Assembly: GCA_016180585.1 (NCBI GenBank)
Contig: JACPAX010000060.1
Coordinates: forward strand, 1-37,594
Length of the DNA: 37,594 nucleotides
Direction: 5' to 3'
DNA from: Candidatus Omnitrophota bacterium
GTDB lineage: Bacteria; Omnitrophota; Gorgyraeia; 2-02-FULL-51-18
Shown here: one piece after another, positions 10,335 to 18,423 of the stretch
Layout of the letters: each line of letters starts with the position of its first letter
Numbering within the stretch: position 1 is the stretch's first letter
Position numbers and translations under genes: made by a program
The notes under the pieces: model-generated
What the model was told of the DNA's origin: nothing
Databases searched by the model: none
The model's input: only the letters and a program-made list of their open reading frames with translations

Positions 10335-11219
10335 ATGCATCCATGGTTTGGAAAGTTTTTGACGTATCTGAAGGCGGAGAGGAATAGCTCCCCCCATACG
10401 CTGATCGGGTATACGCATGACCTTGGGGAGTTTTTCCGCTTTCTCGGAGACCTGCCGGTCGAGACGGTCGAAAAAGACCGGCTGCGGGCGTATCTGGCGT
10501 TCTTGAAGGAATCCAATCTTTCGAAACGCACCATCGCGCGGCGCACCGCCTGTCTGCGCACTTTTTTCCGTTTTGCGCGGCGGGAGGGTTTTCGTCCGGA
10601 CAATCCGATGGCCAGCCTGCAGAGCCAAAAACTCGAGAAAAGGCTTCCGCTGGTGCTCGACGAAACGGAGGTCGCGCGGCTTTTGGAATCGCCCGAGGAC
10701 GATCTGTCCGGCCGCCGGGACAGGGCGGCGTTCGAGACGCTTTATTCAACGGGGATGCGGGTGTCGGAGCTTGTGCGGCTGGATCTGGACGCGGTGGATT
10801 TTATCGGCGGCGCCTGTCGCGTCATCGGCAAGGGGTCCAAGGAGCGCCTGTGCCCGATCGGGGACAGGGCGCTCAAGGCCATCCGGCATTACCTGGAGCT
10901 GAGGGACAAAAAAGGGGGACCGAAGGCCCCTCGGGCGGTTTTTCTCAACCATTCTCCGAACCGGCGGGGCTCACGGCTGACCGAGAGAAGCGTGCGCCGG
11001 CTTCTGGACAAATACATCCGGAAGACCAGCCTGCGGGAGGGGATCTCCCCCCATACGCTCCGGCACTCTTTTGCGACGCATCTTCTCAACCGCGGGGCGG
11101 ATTTGAGATCGGTGCAGGAGCTTTTGGGCCACGAGAATTTGTCGACGACGCAGATCTACACGCATGTCTCGGCCCAGCGGCTGAAAGAGGCGTACGACAA
11201 GGCGCATCCCCGGGCGTAG
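10335..11219 (+). CDS. xerC: Tyrosine recombinase XerC/XerD type
   Basis: A 294-residue site-specific recombinase that resolves chromosome dimers. The N-terminal SAM-like DNA-binding domain spans about residues 3-85. The catalytic residues are all present: Arg142 (TGMRVSEL), Lys166 (GKGSKE), His240 and Arg243 (HTLRHSFATHL), His266 (LLGHENLSTTQ) and the nucleophile Tyr275 (IYTHVS). The length fits XerC/XerD and not phage integrases, which are usually longer with an N-terminal arm-binding domain. It lies 6 nt after topA, the usual housekeeping place. XerC versus XerD cannot be told apart here. Confidence 0.92.
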   Translation: MHPWFGKFLTYLKAERNSSPHTLIGYTHDLGEFFRFLGDLPVETVEKDRLRAYLAFLKESNLSKRTIARRTACLRTFFRFARREGFRPDNPMASLQSQKLEKRLPLVLDETEVARLLESPEDDLSGRRDRAAFETLYSTGMRVSELVRLDLDAVDFIGGACRVIGKGSKERLCPIGDRALKAIRHYLELRDKKGGPKAPRAVFLNHSPNRRGSRLTERSVRRLLDKYIRKTSLREGISPHTLRHSFATHLLNRGADLRSVQELLGHENLSTTQIYTHVSAQRLKEAYDKAHPRA

Positions 11220-11236
11220 GAGTAAGACAAAGACCC

Positions 11237-12417
11237 ATGAGATTTTTGTACGACATTTTGTTTTTTTTCTTTGCCGTCGTCTATCTGCCTCTCTTTTTTT
11301 TGAAGGGGAAGCATCACGGCGGTTTGCGGTCGCGGTTCGGGATCGTCCCGGCCCGGGCGCGGGCGGCGCTCAAGGGCAGGCGGGTGATCTGGATCCACGG
11401 GGTGTCCGTCGGAGAAGTCACTCAGGCCATCCGGCTGGCCGATGCGCTTAAAGGAAGGATCCCCGCCGCCAGGTTTCTTCTGACGACGACCACCGTCGCC
11501 GGTCGCCAGGTCGCCCAGGCGCTCAAGGGCGGGGAGGACGTCCTGCTTTATTTTCCGCTGGATTTCCGGCCGTGCGTCCGCTCTTTTGTCCGCGCCGCAA
11601 GGCGATCTCCGGTTATCGGAGGGTCGGTTTTTTCGCCAAAAGCGTTTTAAACCGGCTGGCCGGGATCGGGGCGCAGGATGAGCTGATGCGACGGAGGTTT
11701 TTGGGCCTGGGCGCCAGGCCGGACCGGGTGCGGGTCACCGGGAACATGAAATTCGACTGGAAACCTTCCGGAGGTCCTTCGGCGATTCTAAAAGGGATGG
11801 AGGTCCTTCTGAAAGGAGACGGCGGGATGCTCTGCATCGCGGGGAGCACCCATGAGGGGGAAGAGGAGATTTTTTTCAAGATGGTCCGTTCGCTGGGCGT
11901 CCGCCGGCCGGGTCTGCGCTTTTTGGTCGCCCCCCGGCATTTGCACCGGCTCCCGGACATCGAGCGGGCCGCGGCGAAAGAGAATTTGATCCCTTTAAGA
12001 ATTTCAAAGATAGGCAGCGAAGAAGAAAAAAGGTATGATAACCGGACGGGAGCCGTCGTTTATCTTCTGGACCAGATGGGAATCCTGGCTTCCGCCTACC
12101 GGCTGGCGGATCTGGCGTTTATCGGGGGGAGTCTCGTGCCTGCCGGCGGGCACAATCCCGTGGAGCCGGCGTTTTTTGAAAAGCCCGTTCTCTTCGGGCC
12201 TTTCATGAATAATTTCAGGGAAATGGCGGAGATCTTCAAGCAGGCCGGCGCCGCGCGGGAGGTCAGCGTTTCCACGCTTGAAACCGAAGTGGAGGCGCTC
12301 GCCGCGGACGCCGGAAAAAGAGAGGCGATGGGGGCGGCCGCCGGGCGCCTGGTGCGGTCGCACGAGGGATCCGTCGCAAAAAATATCGAGATGTTTTTGG
12401 AGGCCGTCCATCCATGA
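11237..12417 (+). pseudogene. waaA: Kdo transferase, interrupted by internal deletion and frameshift
   Basis: WaaA (KdtA, GT30) transfers Kdo to lipid IVA. The first frame runs from ATG 11237 to TAA 11650 with the N-terminal membrane helix, HGVSVGEV (holding the catalytic-base Glu) and YFPLDF. It then diverges. The homology resumes in another frame from about 11600 (ISGYRRVGFFAKS) through VTGNMKFD, STHEGEEE, PRHLHR and GGSLVPAGGHNPVEPA to TGA 12417. Between the two parts about 35 residues are absent, including the conserved ETE(L/I)WPN block; the missing DNA is about 100 nt and not a multiple of three. The downstream part might be translated from GTG 11572. This is either a true lesion or an assembly deletion. 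Loss would be surprising because lpxK and Kdo genes are intact. Confidence 0.85.
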
Positions 12418-13403
12418 GAAAGCTTATCCTGAGGTTTTTGGCGTGGGTCTACCGCCTGTGTCTTGTTTTTAGCCAGAGTTGGCACCGGGGAATGCCGTGC
12501 GGGATCAAAAAAGTGCCGGCCAGGGTGATCAGCGTCGGCAATATCACCTGGGGGGGAACCGGCAAGACGCCGCTGGTGACAAAGCTTGCCCGGGACTTAA
12601 GTTATTACGGGAAACGGGTGGTGGTGCTCGTCCGCGGCTACGGGAAAGACGAGGTGGAGGAGCTGCGCAAAAATCTGCCGCATATCCCGATTCTGGTGGG
12701 CCGGGACCGCGTCCGGACGGCGCGCCGCGCGGTGAAGCAGTTCAACGCCGAATACATCCTTCTCGACGACGGGTTTCAGCATATCCGGCTCCACCGCGAC
12801 CTGGACATCGTCAATATCAACGCCGCGGCGCCGTTCGGGCCGGGCGGTTTGACGCCGATGGGGACTCTGAGAGAGCCTCTCGAAAATCTGGCCCGCGCGG
12901 ACATCTTCATGCTGACCAAGAGCAATATCGGCTCGAAGAACCTGCACTGGATACGCCAAAAACTCCTTTCGATAAAACCCAATGCCGTGATCTTCGAGGC
13001 GGTGCACAAACCCCTTAAATTTACGGACGGCCTGAGGAACAGTTTTGTGCCGCTCTCCGGCGTGAAGGGCAAGCGGGTCGCGGTGCTTTCGGGAATCGGC
13101 GATCCCCATTCGTTTGAGAAGACCGTCGAAAATCTGGGCGCGGAGATTCTTTTTGCGGCGCGTTTCGATGATCACCATCCTTTCACGCCGTCGGAGATCG
13201 GGGAGTTTATCCGCCGCTGCGGCGAGCTCCAGCTGCGCGAAGTCATCACGACCGAGAAGGATTTTTACCGTCTGGAGCCGGCGTTGAAGAAGACGGGGGC
13301 GTCGGGCCGCGCGCCGCTCGATTTTTACATCTTACACATTGAATTTCAGGTGGGCGATGAAGAGGATTTCATTCGAAGATGCGTTAATTCTGCGCAGCGC
13401 TAA
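12414..13403 (+). CDS. lpxK: Tetraacyldisaccharide 4'-kinase
   Basis: A 329-residue membrane-anchored kinase adding the 4'-phosphate to the lipid A disaccharide to make lipid IVA, the acceptor for WaaA. An N-terminal hydrophobic segment (residues 4-19) is followed by VISVGNITWGGTGKTP, with the P-loop at 47-52, and DDGFQH, the family signature. Later motifs GIGDPHSFE and TTEKDFYRL are typical. The ATG overlaps the waaA stop (ATGA, 4 nt), suggesting coupled translation. Length is normal. The intact state of lpxK directly after a broken waaA is a reason to check the waaA sequence. Confidence 0.95.
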   Translation: MRKLILRFLAWVYRLCLVFSQSWHRGMPCGIKKVPARVISVGNITWGGTGKTPLVTKLARDLSYYGKRVVVLVRGYGKDEVEELRKNLPHIPILVGRDRVRTARRAVKQFNAEYILLDDGFQHIRLHRDLDIVNINAAAPFGPGGLTPMGTLREPLENLARADIFMLTKSNIGSKNLHWIRQKLLSIKPNAVIFEAVHKPLKFTDGLRNSFVPLSGVKGKRVAVLSGIGDPHSFEKTVENLGAEILFAARFDDHHPFTPSEIGEFIRRCGELQLREVITTEKDFYRLEPALKKTGASGRAPLDFYILHIEFQVGDEEDFIRRCVNSAQR

Positions 13404-15324
13404 AGTCGCGCGTCTGCTCGTCCGCTTTCTGCCTTTTCGGCTCTCGCTCTTTGTCGCCAAGGGCATCGGGGGGGCTCTTTATTTTTTCACGAAACGTCGC
13501 GGGATCGCGCACAAAAATCTCCGGGCGGCCTTCGCCGGTCAGAAGTCGGAAAGAGAAATAAAACAGATCGCCAGGCGCTCGATGGAGAACCTGGCGATGT
13601 GCGTGGTGGATCTCCTCAAACTTCCCGACCTGAATCGCCGGACGGCCGAAAGGCTTGTCGAGTTCCGGGGACTCGACCGGATACGCCCGAGTCTGGAGGA
13701 AGGCAAGGGGGTCATTTTTCTGACCGCGCATTTCGGCAGCTGGGAGTTTTTGAACGGCCTGGCCGGCCTCACCGGCTATCCGCTCGTCGGCCTGGCCCGC
13801 GCGCAGAAACATCCCCGCTCAAACCGTTTCCTGAATTCCCTGCGGAGCTGTCACGGAAACCAGGTGATCGAAAAAGGAATCCCGGTTCGGGAAATCCTCA
13901 AAGCCCTGCGCGCCGGTCGCGTCGTGGGGATCCTCGGGGACCAGGACGCCGGGAAGAACGGGGTCTTTGTGAATTTTTTCGGGCGCCAGTCCTCGTCCCC
14001 CAACGGGGTCGCGGCGTTCTCGGCCAAGACCGGCGCCGCGGTTTTTCCGGTGTTTATTTTCCGCACGGGCCTGACAAGCCACCGCGTCGAAGTGGAAGCG
14101 CCGATCCGCGTGCCGGAGGCGCTTGCCGGGGAAGCCGCCGGGGAGCGCGCGATGCTCCAGAGCTTCGCCGACACGCTCGAGGCCAAGATCCGCCGGTCTC
14201 CCGAGCAGTGGCTTTGGGCGCACCGCCGCTGGAAATCGACGCCGGACCGCTTTGTGCTCGTTTTAAGCGACGGGAAGACCGGCCACCTGAACCAATCGCT
14301 GGCGGTTTTCGAGGCCCTGAAAGAAGAGCGCGCCCGGCAGGGCTTTTCCCCGCAAAACCTTCATCTGGAGATTCTCGATGTGGGCTATCGGAGCCGGATC
14401 GGGAAGAACCTTCTTCAGGCGCTCGGCATTGTCTTCCGGGGAAAAATTCCTTTTGCCGGCGCCGTTCTCGGCGCGGCGCTTGAACGTGAAGGTTACCGCC
14501 GTCTTTCGGGGGCGTACGCGGACGTTGTGATTTCGAGCGGTTCTTCGCTTGGCGCCGCCCATCTGTGGGTCCGAAAAAAAAACCAGGCCAAGTCCGCGGT
14601 CGTGATGAAGCCGTCCGCCGGCGCGGGACTTTTCGACGTCGTGATTGCGCCGCGGCATGACCGGATGAAGCCTGCGGAAAACGTGTTTGTGACCGAACGG
14701 GCCCTGTCCCGGATCAGCCCCCAGACGCTGAAGACGGAATCCGAGAAACTCTTTAAGACCCTGGAGGCCCCGGCGGAACGCAGGCGCGTCGGGCTTCTGG
14801 TCGGCGGAGACGGCGGAAAGGTCAAGTTCGACAAATATTTGCTCCAAAAATCCCTGGAGGACATTCAGCGGGCCTGCCGCCAGACCTCCTCCGCGGTGCT
14901 GGCGGCCTCTTCGCGCCGCACGCCTTCCTGGGCCGACGCGATCCTGAAGGAGAAGTTTCAAAACAAGGCGGATTGCGAGGTGCTTGTGATCGCCAATGAG
15001 GCCAACCGCGAGGGAATTGTCCCGGGGATCCTGGGGCTGAGCGACCTGGTTGTCGTCACGGGTGAATCGATGTCGATGGTTTCGGAGGCCGTGTCCGCGG
15101 GGAAGCCCGTGGTCGTTTTTATGCCCGCCGTCAACGCCACGGGAAGGGCCAAGACCGGTGAATTCCTGGACCGGATGGTTCGTGAGCGTTGTGTGGTGAT
15201 GGCCGGCGCCGACGATCTGTACGAAGTGCTGCTGCGTGAAATCCGGTCCCCGAACGGTTTCTCCGGCGCCGCCGCGGATCGTGACGCCGGGACGCTCCGG
15301 CAGGCGGTCAGGAGGCTTTTATGA
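13357..15324 (+). CDS. Lipid A acyltransferase (LpxL family) fused to ELM1-like domain
   Basis: A 655-residue two-domain protein. Residues 1-296 are an LpxL/HtrB-type late acyltransferase with the HX4E catalytic motif at His125-Glu130 (HFGSWE), GDQD and QWLWAHRRWK. LpxL adds a secondary acyl chain to Kdo2-lipid IVA. From about residue 298 (LVLSDGKTGHLNQS) the sequence matches the ELM1 family (COG3660, related to GT-B folds), with SSRRTP and TGESMSMVSEA motifs. ELM1 function in bacteria is unknown; genes for it often neighbour lipid A genes. ATG 13357 is preferred over TTG 13339 because it has CAGG 6 nt upstream. It overlaps lpxK by 47 nt and the next gene by 4. Confidence 0.85.
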   Translation: MKRISFEDALILRSAKVARLLVRFLPFRLSLFVAKGIGGALYFFTKRRGIAHKNLRAAFAGQKSEREIKQIARRSMENLAMCVVDLLKLPDLNRRTAERLVEFRGLDRIRPSLEEGKGVIFLTAHFGSWEFLNGLAGLTGYPLVGLARAQKHPRSNRFLNSLRSCHGNQVIEKGIPVREILKALRAGRVVGILGDQDAGKNGVFVNFFGRQSSSPNGVAAFSAKTGAAVFPVFIFRTGLTSHRVEVEAPIRVPEALAGEAAGERAMLQSFADTLEAKIRRSPEQWLWAHRRWKSTPDRFVLVLSDGKTGHLNQSLAVFEALKEERARQGFSPQNLHLEILDVGYRSRIGKNLLQALGIVFRGKIPFAGAVLGAALEREGYRRLSGAYADVVISSGSSLGAAHLWVRKKNQAKSAVVMKPSAGAGLFDVVIAPRHDRMKPAENVFVTERALSRISPQTLKTESEKLFKTLEAPAERRRVGLLVGGDGGKVKFDKYLLQKSLEDIQRACRQTSSAVLAASSRRTPSWADAILKEKFQNKADCEVLVIANEANREGIVPGILGLSDLVVVTGESMSMVSEAVSAGKPVVVFMPAVNATGRAKTGEFLDRMVRERCVVMAGADDLYEVLLREIRSPNGFSGAAADRDAGTLRQAVRRLL

Positions 15325-17471
15325 ACATTTTGCAGGTGCTCCCGGAACTCAAATCGGGCGGTGTCGAGCGCGGGACGGTGGACCTTGCCAAGCACCTGAA
15401 GCAGCACGGCCACCAATCGGCGGTCATCTCCGCCGGCGGCCCGCTTGTCGGCGACCTCACCTCCGCGGGTGTGACGCACTACGTGCTCCCGGTCCATCGC
15501 AAGTCGCCGCTTTCGATTTTTTATTCGGTCCGGGAGATGTCGAAGATCGTGAAGCTCGAGAAGGTGGATCTCATTCATGCGCGCAGCCGCGTGCCGGCCC
15601 TGATTGCGTATTTGGTCAGCCGGCGCACCCGTGTCCCGTTCATGACCACCTGCCACGGTTTCTACAGCCGGAATCTTCTGGGGCGGGTCATGGGATGGGG
15701 GAAGCTGGTCGTGGCGGCAAGCCATATCATCGCCCAGCGGATGCGTGATGATTTTAATGTCCCTCACGAAAAGATTCGTTTGATTCACCGCGGGGTGAAT
15801 CTGAAAGAATTTCGTCTCCGGGAGGTCAAACCTGAGGACGAAAGACGTCGGACGACGGTGATCGGCCTCATCGGACGGATCACGCCGATCAAGGGGCACC
15901 CTCTTTTTTTGAAGGCGATGGCGCGCGTCACCCGCGTGTTTCCCAACGTGAAGATCCAGATCATCGGGGACGCGCCAAAGCCCCAATATAAGGAAGAGCT
16001 TCTGGCGCTGACTCGCGGCCTCGGTCTTTCCGGCATCGTCGAGTTTCTGGGCACGCGCTACGATATCCCCGAGCTTTTGTCCAGGATGGATATTCTGGTG
16101 GTGCCTTCGGTGGGCGAGGAGGCCTTTGGCCGCGTCGTGATCGAGGCGGGCGCCTGCGGGGTGCCCGTGGTCGGCACCCGGGTCGGAGGGATCGTCGACA
16201 TCATCGAGGACGGCCGGGACGGGCTTCTGGTCGGACCGGGCGACCCGCGGCAGCTGGCGGAGGCGGTGTTGCGTCTCCTGAAGGAACCGGAGCTTGCGCG
16301 GTCGCTGGCCGGCTCTTTGCGCCGCAGGGTCGAGCGGGAATTCAGCCTTGACCTGATGTTCGAAAAAACCCTTCGGGTCTACCAGGAGGCCGTCGCGAAG
16401 GTCAAGATACTCGTGATCAAGCTAAGCGCCGTCGGGGACGTGATCCTGATCATTCCTTCGCTTCGCGCGCTTCGCAAAAAATATCCCGAGGCGAAGATCT
16501 CCGTCCTCGTCGGGCGGAAATCGCGCAAGATCATACGGAATTGTCCGGCCATCGACGACGTGATCGTCTGGCAGGAGGGGGGGGCGGCCCGGTTTCTTTC
16601 GATGTTGAAGATGGCGCGGATCCTTGCCAAGGAAAGCTTTGACATCGTCGTGGATCTGCAAAACAACCGCGCCAGCCACTTTCTGTCTTATTTTTGCGGC
16701 GCCAGGATCAGGGCCGGGCACGACAACCACAAATGGTCCTTTTTTCTCAGCCATAAAACCGGAGGCGCGGCCGCCTCGCTTTCGCCGGTCGAGCATCAAT
16801 TTCAGGTCTTGAGGCTCATCGGGGCGGACCCTCTCGACAAGCGCCTGGAGCTTTGGACGGAAAAAGAAGAGGACGAAAAAATCGCCGGGCTTCTCGAATC
16901 CCACTGGGTGTCGCCGAGCCAGACGTTGGTGGGGATCAACCCCTCGTCTTCGCTGCGCTGGCCGACGAAGCAGTGGCCTCTCGAGAATTTCGCCAGGCTT
17001 GCGGATGAGCTGGCCAGGCACAACGTGCGCGTCGTCGTGACGGGATCGGCGGAAGACGCCGCTTATACGCAGCCGCTTTTTGGGATGACCCGGAACAAAC
17101 CGATCAACGCCGTCGGGAAGACCTCGATCACCGAGCTTGTGTCGCTCATCAAGCGTTGCCAGGTGTTTGTGAGCTCCGATTCGGCGCCGATGCATATTGC
17201 CTCGAGCGTCGAAGTCCCGCTCGTGGCGATCTTCGGCCCGACGGACCCCAGGCGGCACCTCGTGCCCCCGCCGAAGGCGCAGGTGTTTTGGAAGGAGGTC
17301 CAGTGCAGCCCCTGTTATCTGCGCAGCTGCCCGATCGGCCATCTCTGCATGAAAAAAATCACGGTTCAGGAGGTCTTGGATTCCGTGCTTTATTTCCTGA
17401 GCCTGTCCAGAGGCGCCTCCGGCGAAGGCGTATCGGACGGAAAGATGCGCCATGCGCTCGCCGGCCCTTAA
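15321..17471 (+). CDS. GT4 glycosyltransferase fused to GT9 heptosyltransferase
   Basis: A 716-residue protein with two glycosyltransferases in one chain. Residues 1-355 form a GT4 (group 1) enzyme: ILQVLPELKSGGVERG at the start, HRGVNLKEF, LIGRITPIKG, and the donor-site E-x7-E stretch in EEAFGRVVIEAGACG. Residues from about 360 (KVKILVIKLSAVGDV) form a GT9 ADP-heptose transferase, with GINPSSSLRWPTKQWP, SSDSAPMHIA and FGPTDP. A cysteine quartet (CX2CX4CX5C) lies near the C-terminus. It probably builds the LPS core in two successive transfers, but donor and acceptor sugars cannot be read. The ATG overlaps the preceding stop by 4 nt. Confidence 0.88.
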   Translation: MNILQVLPELKSGGVERGTVDLAKHLKQHGHQSAVISAGGPLVGDLTSAGVTHYVLPVHRKSPLSIFYSVREMSKIVKLEKVDLIHARSRVPALIAYLVSRRTRVPFMTTCHGFYSRNLLGRVMGWGKLVVAASHIIAQRMRDDFNVPHEKIRLIHRGVNLKEFRLREVKPEDERRRTTVIGLIGRITPIKGHPLFLKAMARVTRVFPNVKIQIIGDAPKPQYKEELLALTRGLGLSGIVEFLGTRYDIPELLSRMDILVVPSVGEEAFGRVVIEAGACGVPVVGTRVGGIVDIIEDGRDGLLVGPGDPRQLAEAVLRLLKEPELARSLAGSLRRRVEREFSLDLMFEKTLRVYQEAVAKVKILVIKLSAVGDVILIIPSLRALRKKYPEAKISVLVGRKSRKIIRNCPAIDDVIVWQEGGAARFLSMLKMARILAKESFDIVVDLQNNRASHFLSYFCGARIRAGHDNHKWSFFLSHKTGGAAASLSPVEHQFQVLRLIGADPLDKRLELWTEKEEDEKIAGLLESHWVSPSQTLVGINPSSSLRWPTKQWPLENFARLADELARHNVRVVVTGSAEDAAYTQPLFGMTRNKPINAVGKTSITELVSLIKRCQVFVSSDSAPMHIASSVEVPLVAIFGPTDPRRHLVPPPKAQVFWKEVQCSPCYLRSCPIGHLCMKKITVQEVLDSVLYFLSLSRGASGEGVSDGKMRHALAGP

Positions 17472-18216
17472 AACCGCCGCCGTTCTCGGCGTGGCGGCGC
17501 TTCTTTACGCCTGGGTCGCCTCGGCCCGCGAAACGCCGGTGCTCATGTATCATCGCATCTCCTCCTCGGAGTCGCCGTCGAGCCTGCATGTCCTGCCGGA
17601 GGACTTTGAAAAACAGATGGAATTTTTGAAAGTCCACCGTTACCGCGTCGTGCCGCTGGCGGAGCTGGCCGGACGGATTCTCGAAAAAAAACCCGTTCCC
17701 CCGAAGACGGTGGCCATCACGTTTGACGACGGATCGCTGGATAATTTTCAGAACGCGTTCCCCGTGCTCAAAAACATGGGTTTCCCGGCCACGATATTCA
17801 TGATCACCGAAAATATCGGCAAAGAGGGCTGGCTTTCGGAGGAAGACCTGAGGATCCTCGACGAATCGGGGATCGCCATCGGGAGCCACACGGTCACGCA
17901 CGCGTTTCTTCCCGAGCTCGGGACGGAGAAGGTCGCCGAAGAGCTGGCCCGATCCAAAAAGGACCTGGAGAAGGTCCTCGGCCATCCGGTGACCCTGCTG
18001 AGCTACCCCGGCGGCGGAGTCACCCGGTCCGTGATCGAGGAGGCCGGAAAAGCCGGTTATCAGGCGGCGGTAACCACCAATTATGGCAGGGAGAAAGACA
18101 ATGCCTATGCGATGCGGCGCGTCAAGGTCAGCGGAAAAAACGGCAATCTCTTTCGTTTCTGGCCTAAGGTGAGCGGGTATTCACAGCTGGGGAAGAAAAG
18201 AATTGAAATTAAATAG
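17452..18216 (+). CDS. Polysaccharide deacetylase (NodB/CE4 domain)
   Basis: A 254-residue CE4-family protein. An N-terminal hydrophobic helix (residues 7-24) indicates a signal anchor or signal peptide, so it probably acts in the periplasm. The metal and catalytic motifs are intact: PVLMYHRI at 29-36, TFDDG at 90-94 and SHTVTH at 145-150, with LSYPGGG as motif 3. CE4 enzymes remove N-acetyl groups from sugars. The substrate is not evident; its place within an LPS-core cluster suggests a surface glycan or LPS sugar. It overlaps the upstream gene by 20 nt and is followed by a repeat array. Confidence 0.88.
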   Translation: MRSPALKTAAVLGVAALLYAWVASARETPVLMYHRISSSESPSSLHVLPEDFEKQMEFLKVHRYRVVPLAELAGRILEKKPVPPKTVAITFDDGSLDNFQNAFPVLKNMGFPATIFMITENIGKEGWLSEEDLRILDESGIAIGSHTVTHAFLPELGTEKVAEELARSKKDLEKVLGHPVTLLSYPGGGVTRSVIEEAGKAGYQAAVTTNYGREKDNAYAMRRVKVSGKNGNLFRFWPKVSGYSQLGKKRIEIK

Positions 18217-18405
18217 GGACCGGAGCACCAGGGCACCAGGGACATGGACACCAGAGCACCAGAGACATGGGCACCAGAGCACCAGGGACATGGACACCAG
18301 AGCACCAGAGCACCAGTTTAACGGAGCGCCGGGCGCCTGGTATGAACTTTACTGGTCCCTGGTGCTCTGGTCCCTTGTCTCTGGTCCCTTGTCCCTTGTC
18401 TCTCC
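18217..18405. repeat. Inverted short-word repeat array (GAGCACCA/GGGACATG words)
   Basis: The 207-nt gap consists of 7-8 nt words close to GAGCACCA, GGGCACCA and GGGACATG on the left (18217-18316). A 35-nt centre follows (18317-18351), then complementary words CTGGTCCC, TGGTGCTC and CTTGTCTC on the right (18352-18405). A perfect 16-nt inverted match pairs 18274-18289 with 18355-18370, and many registers are possible. No coding sense or promoter is visible. It begins at the first base after the deacetylase stop and ends 18 nt before the next ATG. The same words occur at 31602-31678 and 35011-35082. Confidence 0.8.
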
Positions 18406-18423
18406 CCAGCGCTCTCACTTAAC

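Noticed and set aside
10335-11219. Tyrosine recombinase as evidence for a prophage or integron
   Set aside because: Its length, motifs and place after topA fit the housekeeping XerC/D; no phage or att-like features are present.
13339-13356. TTG start for the LpxL-ELM1 gene
   Set aside because: ATG 13357 has a better spaced Shine-Dalgarno sequence and begins at the family's usual N-terminus.
18217-18405. Repeat arrays as CRISPR
   Set aside because: Units are 7-8 nt and contiguous with no spacers, arms are inverted, and no cas genes are nearby.
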